Shown here piece by piece: positions 53,204-62,304 of a DNA stretch of 64,000 nucleotides. The stretch comes from Vibrio porteresiae DSM 19223 (lineage in GTDB: Bacteria; Pseudomonadota; Gammaproteobacteria; Enterobacterales; Vibrionaceae), in assembly GCF_024347055.1 (NCBI RefSeq), contig NZ_AP024895.1:620001-684000 (forward strand). The letters are read 5' to 3'. Position 1 is the stretch's first letter, and each line of letters starts with the position of its first letter. Position numbers and translations under genes: made by a program. The notes under the pieces are model-generated. The model was not told the DNA's origin. It saw nothing but the letters and a program-made list of their open reading frames with translations, and did no database searches.

Positions 53204-53971
53204 ATGTTATTTGATACTCACTGTCATTTCGATTTCGCGCCTTTTATTCCGATTGAAAGGTCGTTAGCTAAGGCTCAAGAGGCAGGAGTATCAAAAATCC
53301 TTATACCGGGCACGGAACCCAGAGGATGGGATAGGCTCTCTCAGCTTACCCAATCGCATTCTCAGCGGTTATGGGGTGCGTATGGTCTGCACCCTTACTT
53401 TCTGCATGAAAAGAGCTCCAGCGCTATTTTGGCGCTCGATAAAGCCCTAGCCGAACGTAACGCCAATATTGTTGCGTTGGGTGAATGTGGCCTTGATGGT
53501 GTGGTTGATGTGCCAGCTGCATTGCAAGAAGCCGTATTGATGGCGCAAATCAGTCTTGCTACTCAGCATAAACTCCCTTTAATCCTTCATTGTCGTAAAC
53601 AGCATCAGCGTTTGTTGAAATTGCTCAAAACTGCGCGTTTTGAGTTTGGTGGTGTACTGCACGGTTTTTCCGGTAGCGTAGAACAGGTCAAGCCATTCAT
53701 CGATCTTGGTTTTAAAGTGGGCATTGGTGGGGTAATTACCTACCCAAGAGCGAACAAAACTAGGCAGAGTGTTGCTAAATTGCCGCTTTCCTCTTTGGTT
53801 CTAGAAACCGATGCGCCTGACATGCCGCTGAATGGTTATCAGGGAGAACCAAATCATCCAGCACACTTGCCACAAGTGTTAACATGCTTGGCTGAGTTAA
53901 GAGAGGAAAATCCGACGGAGTTAGTTGAGCGACTATGGCAAAACAGCCATGAGGTTTTTCACCTAGATTGA
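53204..53971 (+). CDS. yjjV: TatD-family metal-dependent hydrolase, YjjV-like
   Basis: 255 residues. TIM-barrel metallohydrolase: H-x-H in DTHCHFDF, metal Glu in ALGECGLDG, later histidines in LILHCRKQH and VLHGFSG, and the Asp in LETDAPDMPL. In the TatD family it is closest to the E. coli YjjV branch. Role probably a 3'-5' DNase or similar. It follows yaaA with 2 bases between. Confidence 0.9.
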   Translation: MLFDTHCHFDFAPFIPIERSLAKAQEAGVSKILIPGTEPRGWDRLSQLTQSHSQRLWGAYGLHPYFLHEKSSSAILALDKALAERNANIVALGECGLDGVVDVPAALQEAVLMAQISLATQHKLPLILHCRKQHQRLLKLLKTARFEFGGVLHGFSGSVEQVKPFIDLGFKVGIGGVITYPRANKTRQSVAKLPLSSLVLETDAPDMPLNGYQGEPNHPAHLPQVLTCLAELREENPTELVERLWQNSHEVFHLD

Positions 53972-54025
53972 TGGGATTGAGCCAAAGCAAGTGGCAAAGT
54001 TGGCTTCACGGGCACAACAAAAAGA

Positions 54026-54046
54026 AAAGGGGCATTATGCCCCTTT
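54026..54046. terminator. Bidirectional terminator between yjjV and the ABC permease
   Basis: AAAGGGGCA / TGCCCCTTT with loop TTA between convergent genes; T-rich on both strands, with breaks. Confidence 0.8.
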
Positions 54047-54075
54047 CTTGATCTGCAACTACAGAATATTAATGG

Positions 54076-55041
54076 CTATTCACGCTCTTTGGTGTAAGGA
54101 ACACCAACTGCTTTAGGCGCAATCGCTTTGCCAATAAAGCCTGCAAGTAGGAATACGGTAAGGATGTAAGGTAGTGCTTCGATAGCTTGTACCGGTACAT
54201 CAACGCCCGCGATGGTAACACCTTGGAGACGAATGGCTAGCGCATCCAAGAAACCAAACAGCAAACATGCGGCCATGGCATTAAGTGGACGCCATTTACC
54301 AAAGATTAATGCGGCAAGAGCCATATAGCCTTTACCGGCACTCATGTTTGGAATGAATTGAGCCGTTTGTCCTACCGATAGGTAAACCCCACCCATTCCG
54401 ACCAAAATCCCGCAAATGATCTGCGCACTGTAGCGCATTTTAATCACTGAAATACCGGCAGTATCAACAGCTGCTGGAGATTCACCTACCGCGCGTAAAC
54501 GCAATCCGAAGCGAGTTCTAAACAAAATGAACCAAGAGATTGGTACCATGATGAATGCCAAATATTCGATCAAGGAGTGGCCACTGAGCAGTTCAGAGTA
54601 AATATGTCCTAGTACGGGAATATCTTGAACTGCATCTGCACCTGGTAAGGTAATGGGCGCAAAACGGCCATCCCCAGAAAGGGCTGGAGTATTACCGCCT
54701 TGGTGGAACCAATAGCGACCAAGCGTCACCGTTAAACCTGCGGCAAGAATGTTAATCGCCATACCGCTGACCACTTGGTCACCACGGTGAGTGATAGAGG
54801 CAAAACCGTGCAGCAGTGAAAGTAGGATAGAGATCCCAATCCCTGCGCCAAGTCCAAGCCAAGCAGAACCCGTCACATAAGCGGTTGCCGAGCCAGCAAA
54901 GGCAGCGGCCAACAGCTTACCTTCAAGACCAATATTAACCACACCCGAGCGTTCACTGAACATCCCTGCTAATGCAGCGAGAATCAGCGGAGTTGCCATA
55001 CGAATAGTGGAGTCGAGAATTTGAATAATTGTTTCAAACAT
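54076..55041 (-). CDS. Nucleoside-type ABC transporter permease (YufQ/NupQ-like)
   Basis: 321 residues, about nine membrane helices, BPD_transp_2 family. VVNIGLEGKLLAAAFAGSATAY is the glycine-rich family mark. It is the second permease; its ATG overlaps the stop of the first permease by one base. Last gene of the importer operon. Substrate is inferred to be a nucleoside because of the BMP binding protein and the deo neighbours. Confidence 0.9.
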   Translation of the reverse strand: MFETIIQILDSTIRMATPLILAALAGMFSERSGVVNIGLEGKLLAAAFAGSATAYVTGSAWLGLGAGIGISILLSLLHGFASITHRGDQVVSGMAINILAAGLTVTLGRYWFHQGGNTPALSGDGRFAPITLPGADAVQDIPVLGHIYSELLSGHSLIEYLAFIMVPISWFILFRTRFGLRLRAVGESPAAVDTAGISVIKMRYSAQIICGILVGMGGVYLSVGQTAQFIPNMSAGKGYMALAALIFGKWRPLNAMAACLLFGFLDALAIRLQGVTIAGVDVPVQAIEALPYILTVFLLAGFIGKAIAPKAVGVPYTKERE

Positions 55042-56156
55042 TAGGCTTCTCCCTCAATTTGACGACGAGCAAAGAGGCGTAGATAGAGCTTTTCTAGAGA
55101 AGGTTTGAACATATGTTCTAACGCACCACTAAAGAGAATGACTAGGCCTTGAAGTACCACAACGATGTTACGGTCAACGCCATATTCAAAGCTTAACTCG
55201 GCGCCGCCTTGATATAAGAAACCAAACAGTAGACTAGAGAAAAACACGCCTACGGGGTGATTACGGCCCATTAATGCAATCGCGATACCGGTAAAACCAA
55301 AGCCTTCGACAAAGCCAAGTTTAACCTGATGCAGTTCACCTTGCAGAACGTTAACGCCAAAGAAGCCAGCCAGCATCCCTGAAACCAACATAGTAATAAC
55401 GACTACTTTGACATAGTTGATACCAGCGTAAGAAGCTGCTGATGGATTAGATCCGATCGAACGGATCTCATAACCCCAGCGGGTATGCCAAATGAGCAAC
55501 CACACGCCAAAGCAGCAGATTAACGCGAAGAAAAAGCTGATATTGAGCGGGCTTTGCGCCATATCAATCCCAAATAATCCCATCACTTCGTGCATTTGTG
55601 GTAGCCAGCTACCCTCGGCAAAGATACGAGTTTCGGTTGCCATGGAACCAGGCGCTTTCAATACATCAACGAGTAAATAGGCCATTAACGACGAGGCAAT
55701 AAAGTTAAACATGATCGTGGTGATAACGATATGTGAGCCGCGTTTCGCTTGTAGATAAGCGGGAATAAATGCCCATAAAGCACCAAATAGCCCACCTACG
55801 ATAATGCTACAGGGTAATACTACGTACCAAGGTGCTACATCGCCTACACTTAAACAGATGAGACCAACGCCCAAGCCACCTACATAAGACTGGCCTTCGA
55901 CACCGATGTTGAATAGTCCAGCATGGTAAGCAACTGCCACCGCCAGACCTGTGAAAATGAATCCAGTGGTGTAGTAGAGTGTGTAACCAAAGCCTTCTGA
56001 GTAACCAAAAGCTCCCGTCCACATGACTTTGACTGCATCGATAGGGTTAATATCGATGTACATAAACAAAAATGCGGAGACAATAAATGCCACTAACACA
56101 TTAATTGCTGGCAATAGGCCAATGGTTACCCAAGCAGGAACCTTAACTTGACTCAT
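55041..56156 (-). CDS. Nucleoside-type ABC transporter permease (YufP/NupP-like)
   Basis: 371 residues, membrane protein of the BPD_transp_2 family; GLFNIGVEGQSYVGGLGVGL is the family block and NPSAASYAGIN another. It starts 2 bases after the stop of the ATPase gene. Pairs with the permease encoded downstream to form the channel. Confidence 0.9.
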   Translation of the reverse strand: MSQVKVPAWVTIGLLPAINVLVAFIVSAFLFMYIDINPIDAVKVMWTGAFGYSEGFGYTLYYTTGFIFTGLAVAVAYHAGLFNIGVEGQSYVGGLGVGLICLSVGDVAPWYVVLPCSIIVGGLFGALWAFIPAYLQAKRGSHIVITTIMFNFIASSLMAYLLVDVLKAPGSMATETRIFAEGSWLPQMHEVMGLFGIDMAQSPLNISFFFALICCFGVWLLIWHTRWGYEIRSIGSNPSAASYAGINYVKVVVITMLVSGMLAGFFGVNVLQGELHQVKLGFVEGFGFTGIAIALMGRNHPVGVFFSSLLFGFLYQGGAELSFEYGVDRNIVVVLQGLVILFSGALEHMFKPSLEKLYLRLFARRQIEGEA

Positions 56157-56158
56157 GC

Positions 56159-57715
56159 TTATTCTCCTTGCTCTTGTTGAATATGGTCAGGAACAATATT
56201 TGCCATCATTAGACCAAGGGTTTTCTCATCTGCTTTCGCGGCAGAGACTTCACCAACAATCGCACCATCAAACATCACTAAAATTCGGTCTGCTAGGGCG
56301 AGGATTTCGTCGAGTTCAACGGAGACAAGCAAGACGGCTTTTCCTGCATCACGACTGGCGATGATTTGTTGGTGGATGTATTCAATGGCACCAATATCCA
56401 CACCACGTGTTGGTTGTCCGACCAACAGCACATCTGGGTTTTCTTCCATCTCACGGGCGATCACCAACTTTTGCTGGTTACCACCGGAAAAGTTAGCGGT
56501 TTTTAGATGGATGTCATTTGGGCGTACATCCCATTTGTTCATGCTTTCTAAACACAGATCGGCAATCGCTTGTTTATTTTGCAGCACGCCTTTGTTGTAT
56601 TTAGGAAGATTGTGATAGCCCAGAATGTACGCTTCTTGTGCTTCGAATTTGTTGATTAGGCCTTGCTTGTGACGGTCTTCAGGAATATGGCCAACCCCTA
56701 TGCCGCGAATCTTTTGCGGATCAAGTAGGTGATCAGCATTAATCACATGCTCGTTAAGTACAATCTCGCCTGACGTTGGTGACATCATGCCTGACAGTAG
56801 CGACAAGATTTCTGATTGACCATTGCCTGATACCCCAGCGATACCAACCACTTCGCCTGCGCGAACGCTGAAATTGACGTGTTTAACGCGCTGGACACCT
56901 GAATTGTCAGTGAAGCATAGATCCACCACTTTAATGCGCTCTTGTGATGGCGTTGCTGGTGCTTTATCCACTTTCAAACGCACCTTACGTCCCACCATTA
57001 ACTCGGCCAGCTCTTCTTTGTTGGTCGCTGAGGTTTCAACGTGAGCGACCATCTCACCTTGACGCATAACCGAGATGTTGTTGGTTATGGCTAACACTTC
57101 ACGCAGTTTGTGAGTGATGATGATGACAGTGGTGCCTTGTGCACGAAGTTTATCGAGAATGACGAATAAGTGGTCGGCTTCTTGAGGAGTCAACACGCCC
57201 GTTGGTTCATCAAGAATCAAAATATTGGCATCACGATACAAGGCCTTAAGGATCTCTACACGCTGTTGAATGCCTACAGGCAGTTCACCAACAGGCGTAT
57301 CTAGTGGCACTTCTAGACCGTAATCTTTCGCAAGCTGGTGGAGTTTTTTACGTGCTGAAGAGAGACTTTCTTTCAGTTGCCAGCTTGTTTCTGCACCTAG
57401 GATAATGTTTTCTAGAGCAGTAAAGGTGTCGACCAACATAAAGTGTTGGTGCACCATGCCAATCCCTGCGGCAATGGCTTCTTGAGAATTGTGTGGTTCA
57501 TATGAGCGTCCGGCTACGCGCATGTGACCTGAATCAGGCTGATAGAAGCCGTAGATGATACTCATCAACGTTGATTTACCAGCACCGTTCTCTCCAATGA
57601 TGCCATGGATAGTGCCAGCAGGAACTTGTAAGTCGATGCTGTTGTTGGCATGCACCGCGCCAAAACGTTTGTCGATTTTCTGCAGCTCTATGGCGAAATT
57701 TTGAGCTTGAGTCAC
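56159..57715 (-). CDS. Nucleoside-type ABC transporter ATP-binding protein (two ABC domains)
   Basis: 518 residues, starting from GTG 57715 with AGGAAG 7 bases upstream; the ATG at 57805 adds 30 residues and overlaps the intercistronic hairpin. First ABC: GENGAGKST Walker A, LPVGIQQRVEIL signature, LILDEPT Walker B. Second ABC has degenerate GVSGNGQSEIL and FSGGNQQKLVIAREM. Same architecture as YufO, RbsA and other CUT2-type ATPases. Middle of the operon. Confidence 0.92.
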   Translation of the reverse strand: MTQAQNFAIELQKIDKRFGAVHANNSIDLQVPAGTIHGIIGENGAGKSTLMSIIYGFYQPDSGHMRVAGRSYEPHNSQEAIAAGIGMVHQHFMLVDTFTALENIILGAETSWQLKESLSSARKKLHQLAKDYGLEVPLDTPVGELPVGIQQRVEILKALYRDANILILDEPTGVLTPQEADHLFVILDKLRAQGTTVIIITHKLREVLAITNNISVMRQGEMVAHVETSATNKEELAELMVGRKVRLKVDKAPATPSQERIKVVDLCFTDNSGVQRVKHVNFSVRAGEVVGIAGVSGNGQSEILSLLSGMMSPTSGEIVLNEHVINADHLLDPQKIRGIGVGHIPEDRHKQGLINKFEAQEAYILGYHNLPKYNKGVLQNKQAIADLCLESMNKWDVRPNDIHLKTANFSGGNQQKLVIAREMEENPDVLLVGQPTRGVDIGAIEYIHQQIIASRDAGKAVLLVSVELDEILALADRILVMFDGAIVGEVSAAKADEKTLGLMMANIVPDHIQQEQGE

Positions 57716-57791
57716 GAGATAACTTCCTGAAAATAAGCGAAAAGAATGAAATAATAATGCAGTTTGTTGCTTATCAAGAGCTGCATAGCAA

Positions 57792-57815
57792 CACGCCGCT
57801 GACAAGAGCGGCGTG
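57792..57815 (-). promoter_or_regulatory. Intercistronic hairpin between the binding protein and ATPase genes
   Basis: CACGCCGCT / AGCGGCGTG (9 bp, 6-nt loop) without a T tract. Such hairpins stabilise upstream mRNA or dampen read-through, so that the binding protein is made in excess over the membrane parts. Confidence 0.7.
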
Positions 57816-57841
57816 CTTATTATTTCTATAAAATCATAAAG

Positions 57842-58837
57842 TTAGAAATTACAGGTGTTATCTGTAGTGTAATCGTGAACTTTGATTTTTCCAGCAATAA
57901 TGTCGGCTTTAAGGCCATCAACATAGGTTTTCACTGCAGGAGTGATCAGATCTTTGTTGTATTGGTCAATTGCGTAATCTAAAGCGTTATCTTCTAGACC
58001 CAGAACAGTAACACCTGGTTTCCAAGTGCCGTCCATTTCAGCATGCCAGCTCTTATAAGCAGCTTGGCCTACTTTTTTCACCATAGACGTTAGCATGGTG
58101 CCTGGGTGGATGTGGTTTTGGTTTGAGTCCACACCAATTGCGTATTTGCCCGCATCTGCAGCCGCTTGATAAACACCAAGACCTGTACCGCCTGCTGCTG
58201 CGTAAATTACGTCAGCGCCTTTAGAGAATTGAGCTTTAGCTAATTCAGAACCTTTTGCTGGGTCATTAAATGCAGCGCCAGTTGAACCAGTCATGTTTTG
58301 TAGTACTTGGATTTTAGGATTCGCAAATTTCGCGCCTTGTTCATAGCCGCACTCAAATTTACGAATAAGAGGGATATCCATGCCGCCAACAAAGCCAACT
58401 ACACCAGTTTTTGAGTATTTTGCGGCGATCGCACCAACAAGGAACGAGCCTTCTTGTTCTTTAAACACGATAGATTGAACGTTTGGTTTGTCTACGACTG
58501 AGTCAAGTACGACGAAGTGAATCTTAGGAAACTCTGCCGCAACTTTGTCAACTGCCGATACCATGTTGAAGCCAACTGCCACGATAGGGCTAAAGCCGCG
58601 ACTTGCTAAACGACGCAGACCTTGTTCACGTTGAGCTTCGTTTTGTGGTTCAAATTCACGAACCTCGTTGCCTTCAGCATTCATGACTTTAACGCCATTT
58701 TGGTAAACGGCTTCGTTAAATGATTTATCAAATTTACCTGTTGTATCGTAAATAACAGCAGGTTTTGCGGCAGCTAATACGTTAAAAGAAGATACTGCTA
58801 GTGCAAGTGTTGTGAGCTTTAAAATGGACTTTTTCAC
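57842..58837 (-). CDS. BMP-family periplasmic nucleoside-binding protein
   Basis: 331 residues from GTG 58837 (VKKSILKLTTLALAVSSFNVLA, a type I signal peptide), with AGGGA 8 bases ahead; ATG 58864 would lengthen the signal oddly. The mature part has the Bmp (PnrA/Med) pattern: AVIYDTTGKFDKSFNEA near the start and VGFVGGMDIPLIRKFECGYEQGA in the middle. Binds purine nucleosides in relatives. First gene of the operon; the mRNA leader holds a 22-bp inverted repeat. Confidence 0.92.
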   Translation of the reverse strand: MKKSILKLTTLALAVSSFNVLAAAKPAVIYDTTGKFDKSFNEAVYQNGVKVMNAEGNEVREFEPQNEAQREQGLRRLASRGFSPIVAVGFNMVSAVDKVAAEFPKIHFVVLDSVVDKPNVQSIVFKEQEGSFLVGAIAAKYSKTGVVGFVGGMDIPLIRKFECGYEQGAKFANPKIQVLQNMTGSTGAAFNDPAKGSELAKAQFSKGADVIYAAAGGTGLGVYQAAADAGKYAIGVDSNQNHIHPGTMLTSMVKKVGQAAYKSWHAEMDGTWKPGVTVLGLEDNALDYAIDQYNKDLITPAVKTYVDGLKADIIAGKIKVHDYTTDNTCNF

Positions 58838-58871
58838 AATGAAATCCCTATGTTGCAATGCCACTGTCTAT

Positions 58872-58893
58872 GTTTTCAATCCAGATTGAAAAC
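58872..58893. promoter_or_regulatory. Inverted repeat in the leader of the BMP gene
   Basis: GTTTTCAATC / GATTGAAAAC with 2 bases between, perfect, 35 bases upstream of the GTG start. Operator or mRNA hairpin near the ribosome site. Confidence 0.55.
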
Positions 58894-59153
58894 GTGTGTA
58901 GTTAAGAAAACTGTATCCCAAAACCTATCGAGATTTGCCCCAAAATGGGGAGTCGTTCTAGGCGTCGTCATGGATACAAATAGCGAATCAGTTTATCGTT
59001 TGCTTAGAAAAAAAAAGTGGATTACTTCACATCAAGTCACATTTTTTTATTAAATAAACGAGTTTATTCATTTCAAATGTTAAATTTAAGTTTCTATTGA
59101 TAACAATTTTTAACATGAGAGATTGTAAAATGTGATCTGAGCGACTTTATTGA

Positions 59154-59169
59154 ATGCAAACGTTTCTTT
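59154..59169. promoter_or_regulatory. PurR/CytR-like operator 1
   Basis: ATGCAAACGTTTCTTT fits the E. coli PurR pattern ANGCAANCGNTTNCNT with one mismatch. AATGCAAAC also looks like a CytR half-site. A TGTGA half-site for CRP lies 23 bases to the left. Confidence 0.5.
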
Positions 59170-59492
59170 TGCACAAATTGGTGCGTTTTTCACTAAATTG
59201 GTGCAATCGAGCGTCAATAAGCACTTGTGCGTTAAGTTTCCAAGCGATCATCAAAGGTCTTATTCAACAGGGAAAGTAACAAGGAAGTTAAAGGCTGATG
59301 TAGCCATTTAAACAACCCGTTTTGTGCGCTTTCTCGTAATCCAACTGCTCACTTATGAAAAATGCGTGCCAACTAGTGTGACGAGACACTCATGTTTTGG
59401 TGGTGTAGAACAAACTAACTCGATAGAAACTTGTAGCGATTATGCAGAGAAGATTAATTAAACAATCGTTAACGTGTCGAATTTTATGGAGC

Positions 59493-59504
59493 GCAAACGG
59501 TTGC
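59493..59504. promoter_or_regulatory. PurR/CytR-like operator 2
   Basis: GCAAACGGTTGC, a LacI-family style palindrome with central CG, about 250 bases before nupC. Confidence 0.5.
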
Positions 59505-59650
59505 AGCGCAACAAGGAAAAATGAAAAATAAATGTTAAATATAGGTTATTCTTAGGTTGGATTTGGCAGGCGTTTTTAAACTTACCGTGATGAAACTCTC
59601 AAATAGAGATGTATGCTAATAAATCTGTTCATAAAAGCGTGAGCAGCTCA

Positions 59651-59678
59651 TTACTTTTAATAAAGTCGTGCGTATAAT
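59651..59678 (+). promoter_or_regulatory. Promoter of nupC
   Basis: TTACTT, 16-base spacer, perfect TATAAT (59673-59678); start about 55 bases before the nupC ATG. Confidence 0.65.
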
Positions 59679-59739
59679 CCGTGCCCGAAATTATTCAGTG
59701 TCCAACACCAACTACTAACCTGGAAGGAAATCATAAACT

Positions 59740-61008
59740 ATGAGCCTGTTTATGAGCCTAGTCGGCATGATCGTACTCATTGCGTTTGCAGTGTTACTTT
59801 CTGATAACCGCAAAGCTATCAATTTAAGAACCGTGGGTTGCGCTTTCGCTATCCAATTTATTATCGGTGGTTTCGTTTTATACGTACCATGGGGTCGTGA
59901 TGTACTAGCTGGTTTCTCAGCTGGCGTGCAACACGTTATCGATTACGGTAAAGACGGTATCGGCTTCCTATTCGGAAGTTTGGTTAACTTCTCTGTCGAT
60001 GGCATCGGTTTTATCTTTGCTTTCCAAGTTCTACCAACTGTTATCTTCTTCTCTGCGTTGATCTCTGTTTTTTATTACCTAGGTGTTATGCAGTGGGTTG
60101 TCCGCATTCTTGGTGGCGGCTTACAAAAAGCGTTGGGTACTTCTCGTGCAGAATCTCTTTCTGCAGCGGCAAACATTTTCGTTGGTCAAACTGAAGCTCC
60201 TCTTGTTGTTCGTCCTTTTATTTCACGCATGACTCAATCTGAACTGTTTGCAGTAATGTGTGGTGGTTTGGCTTCTGTTGCTGGTGGTGTTCTTGCTGGT
60301 TACTCATCAATGGGTGTACCTCTAGAATACTTGGTAGCAGCATCATTTATGGCGGCTCCTGGTGGTCTTCTATTTGCAAAAATCATCAAGCCAGAAACTG
60401 AAAAGCCAAACGACAATATTCTTGAAGAAGGTCTAGCGGATCAAGAAGACAAACCAGCTAACTTAATCGATGCAGCAGCAAGCGGCGCAGCAACGGGTCT
60501 GCAACTTGCGCTAAACATCGGTGCAATGCTACTTGCATTCGTTGGTCTGATTGCTTTGGTTAACGGCGTACTTGGTGGTGTCGGTGGTTGGTTCGGTATG
60601 GGCGACCTATCACTACAAATGCTATTGGGCTGGGTGTTCTCTCCTGTTGCATTCCTTATCGGTGTGCCTTGGAGTGAAGCAACTCTTGCTGGCTCTTTCA
60701 TTGGTCAAAAACTGGTAGTAAACGAATTTGTTGCTTACCTAGACTTCGTACCATACGTTAAAGACGCAGCAAACCACGTTGTTGCAACAACTGGTCTACC
60801 AATGACAGATAAAACTCAGGCGATCATTTCATTCGCTCTATGTGGTTTTGCGAACTTGTCATCTGTTGCTATTCTGCTTGGCGGTCTTGGTCCATTGGCA
60901 CCAAATCGTCGCCACGACATCGCACGTTTTGGTATGCGTGCAGTAGCCGCTGGTACGCTATCTAACTTGATGGCAGCTACCATTGCTGGCTTCTTCTTGT
61001 CTCTATAA
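59740..61008 (+). CDS. nupC: Concentrative nucleoside transporter NupC (CNT family)
   Basis: 422 residues. Very close in sequence to V. cholerae CNT, the Na+-coupled nucleoside transporter with a solved structure. Substrate site visible in IFVGQTEAPLVV (Gln, Thr, Glu of HP1) and ALCGFANLSSVAILLGG. VNEFVAY holds the TM7 Glu. Shine-Dalgarno GGAAGGA before ATG. It brings nucleosides to the deo enzymes encoded just downstream and ends at a strong terminator. Confidence 0.97.
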   Translation: MSLFMSLVGMIVLIAFAVLLSDNRKAINLRTVGCAFAIQFIIGGFVLYVPWGRDVLAGFSAGVQHVIDYGKDGIGFLFGSLVNFSVDGIGFIFAFQVLPTVIFFSALISVFYYLGVMQWVVRILGGGLQKALGTSRAESLSAAANIFVGQTEAPLVVRPFISRMTQSELFAVMCGGLASVAGGVLAGYSSMGVPLEYLVAASFMAAPGGLLFAKIIKPETEKPNDNILEEGLADQEDKPANLIDAAASGAATGLQLALNIGAMLLAFVGLIALVNGVLGGVGGWFGMGDLSLQMLLGWVFSPVAFLIGVPWSEATLAGSFIGQKLVVNEFVAYLDFVPYVKDAANHVVATTGLPMTDKTQAIISFALCGFANLSSVAILLGGLGPLAPNRRHDIARFGMRAVAAGTLSNLMAATIAGFFLSL

Positions 61009-61046
61009 TTAGTTGAGCTAATTTATATAGACGCCGCCTAATTACA

Positions 61047-61078
61047 CCCCGTAGCAAGTGATTGCTGCGGGGTTTTTT
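61047..61078 (+). terminator. Terminator of nupC
   Basis: CCCCGTAGCAA / TTGCTGCGGGG (one G-T pair), 4-nt loop, then TTTTTT. Confidence 0.92.
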
Positions 61079-61465
61079 AGTTTTAGGGGAATGGAAAACT
61101 CTTTAATTTCTGATGTGACAAATAGTTAAGGCTCGATGCTAGGTTTGTCGCAATAGAAAACCACTGAGATAACGTAAGGGTTTTGAGATCCAAACCGTTT
61201 GCGTTTTTCTTACTGCTAGGGATTCGTACCTAAGAGCGCTAAGGTATGCGGCGCCACAGTATGAATCTCGTGAGCAAATCCAGTTGTATTGTCATTAGGA
61301 TGATGACGGTGCAACTGAAATTAGCAGACCACTAGGTACTGTGCGGTGCTAGGGATAGCGATCTTCTCACTGAGGGATTCTTCAAGGAACCAAGTCCGTT
61401 CATTGTGTGCTGATGTACCTTAGGTATTAGCATGACTTAATGAATTATTTTGATCGGAGATAGAA
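61079..61465. promoter_or_regulatory. Upstream region of the deo operon
   Basis: About 390 bases, unusually rich in short repeats. Two elements share TACCT ... AGGTA: an imperfect 20-bp palindrome at 61227-61246 and a perfect 11-bp one at 61416-61426, only 50 bases from the deoC start. A sequence CCACTGAGATAACG near 61162 and CTCACTGAGGGATTC near 61366 are also alike. No ORF. Operators or a structured leader. Confidence 0.45.
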
Positions 61466-62245
61466 ATGAGCGATTTAAAAGCGGCGGCTTTACGTGCACT
61501 AAAATTAATGGATTTAACCACTTTAAATGACAACGATACCGATGAGAAAGTGATTCAACTTTGTCACGATGCGAAAAGCCCGGTAGGGAACACTGCAGCT
61601 ATCTGTATCTATCCTCGCTTTATTCCTATTGCTAAGAAGACCTTAAAACAACAAGGAACACCTGACATTCGTATTGCGACTGTGACGAATTTCCCACACG
61701 GTAACGATGACATCGAAATCGCAGTGGCTGAAACCAAGGCTGCTGTTGCTTACGGCGCAGACGAAGTGGACGTGGTATTCCCTTATCGTACTCTTATCGC
61801 TGGTGATGAAACTTGCGGTTTTGAATTGGTGAAACAGTGTAAAGCTGCGTGTGGCGACAAGGTGCTATTAAAAGTCATTATTGAAACCGGTGAGCTAAAA
61901 GAAGAAGCCTTAATTAAAGCGGCTTCTCGCATCGCTATCGTCGCGGGCGCTGATTTCATCAAAACATCCACAGGTAAAGTGCCAGTAAACGCGACACCTG
62001 AATCGGCTCGCATGATGCTAGAAGTGATTCGTGATATGGGTGTAGCAGACAAAGTCGGCTTTAAACCTGCGGGTGGTGTTCGCACTGCGGAAGATGCTCA
62101 GGCCTACCTTGCTATGGCTGATGAGATTTTAGGTAACTCTTGGGTTGATAGTCGCCATTACCGCTTTGGTGCTTCAAGCCTACTTACCAACCTGTTGAAT
62201 ACCCTAGAAGCCACCGATCAAACGGCTGATCCAGCGGCTTATTAA
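61466..62245 (+). CDS. deoC: Deoxyribose-phosphate aldolase
   Basis: 259 residues (E. coli 259). Class I aldolase splitting deoxyribose-5-phosphate to acetaldehyde and glyceraldehyde-3-phosphate. Schiff-base lysine in GADFIKTSTGKV; the second lysine in KVGFKPAGGVRT. CGGAGATAG before ATG. First gene of deoCAB. Confidence 0.97.
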   Translation: MSDLKAAALRALKLMDLTTLNDNDTDEKVIQLCHDAKSPVGNTAAICIYPRFIPIAKKTLKQQGTPDIRIATVTNFPHGNDDIEIAVAETKAAVAYGADEVDVVFPYRTLIAGDETCGFELVKQCKAACGDKVLLKVIIETGELKEEALIKAASRIAIVAGADFIKTSTGKVPVNATPESARMMLEVIRDMGVADKVGFKPAGGVRTAEDAQAYLAMADEILGNSWVDSRHYRFGASSLLTNLLNTLEATDQTADPAAY

Positions 62246-62304
62246 GAAAGTATGGGCGGAGTTATGACTTCGCCTAACTATCGGGATGTAAATAGGGATA
62301 TCTC

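Larger units (their letters stand above)
58838..59739. other. Divergent control region between the BMP importer and nupC
   Basis: About 900 bases with no real gene. Contents: the 22-bp inverted repeat at 58872-58893, LacI-type operator candidates at 59154 and 59493, a CRP half-site TGTGA at 59131, and the nupC promoter. Both uptake routes are probably controlled here by purines, CytR-like repression and CRP. Confidence 0.6.

Noticed and set aside
58850..59053. 67-codon ORF in the BMP-nupC gap
   Set aside because: It covers the inverted repeat and promoter area and has no protein-like features.
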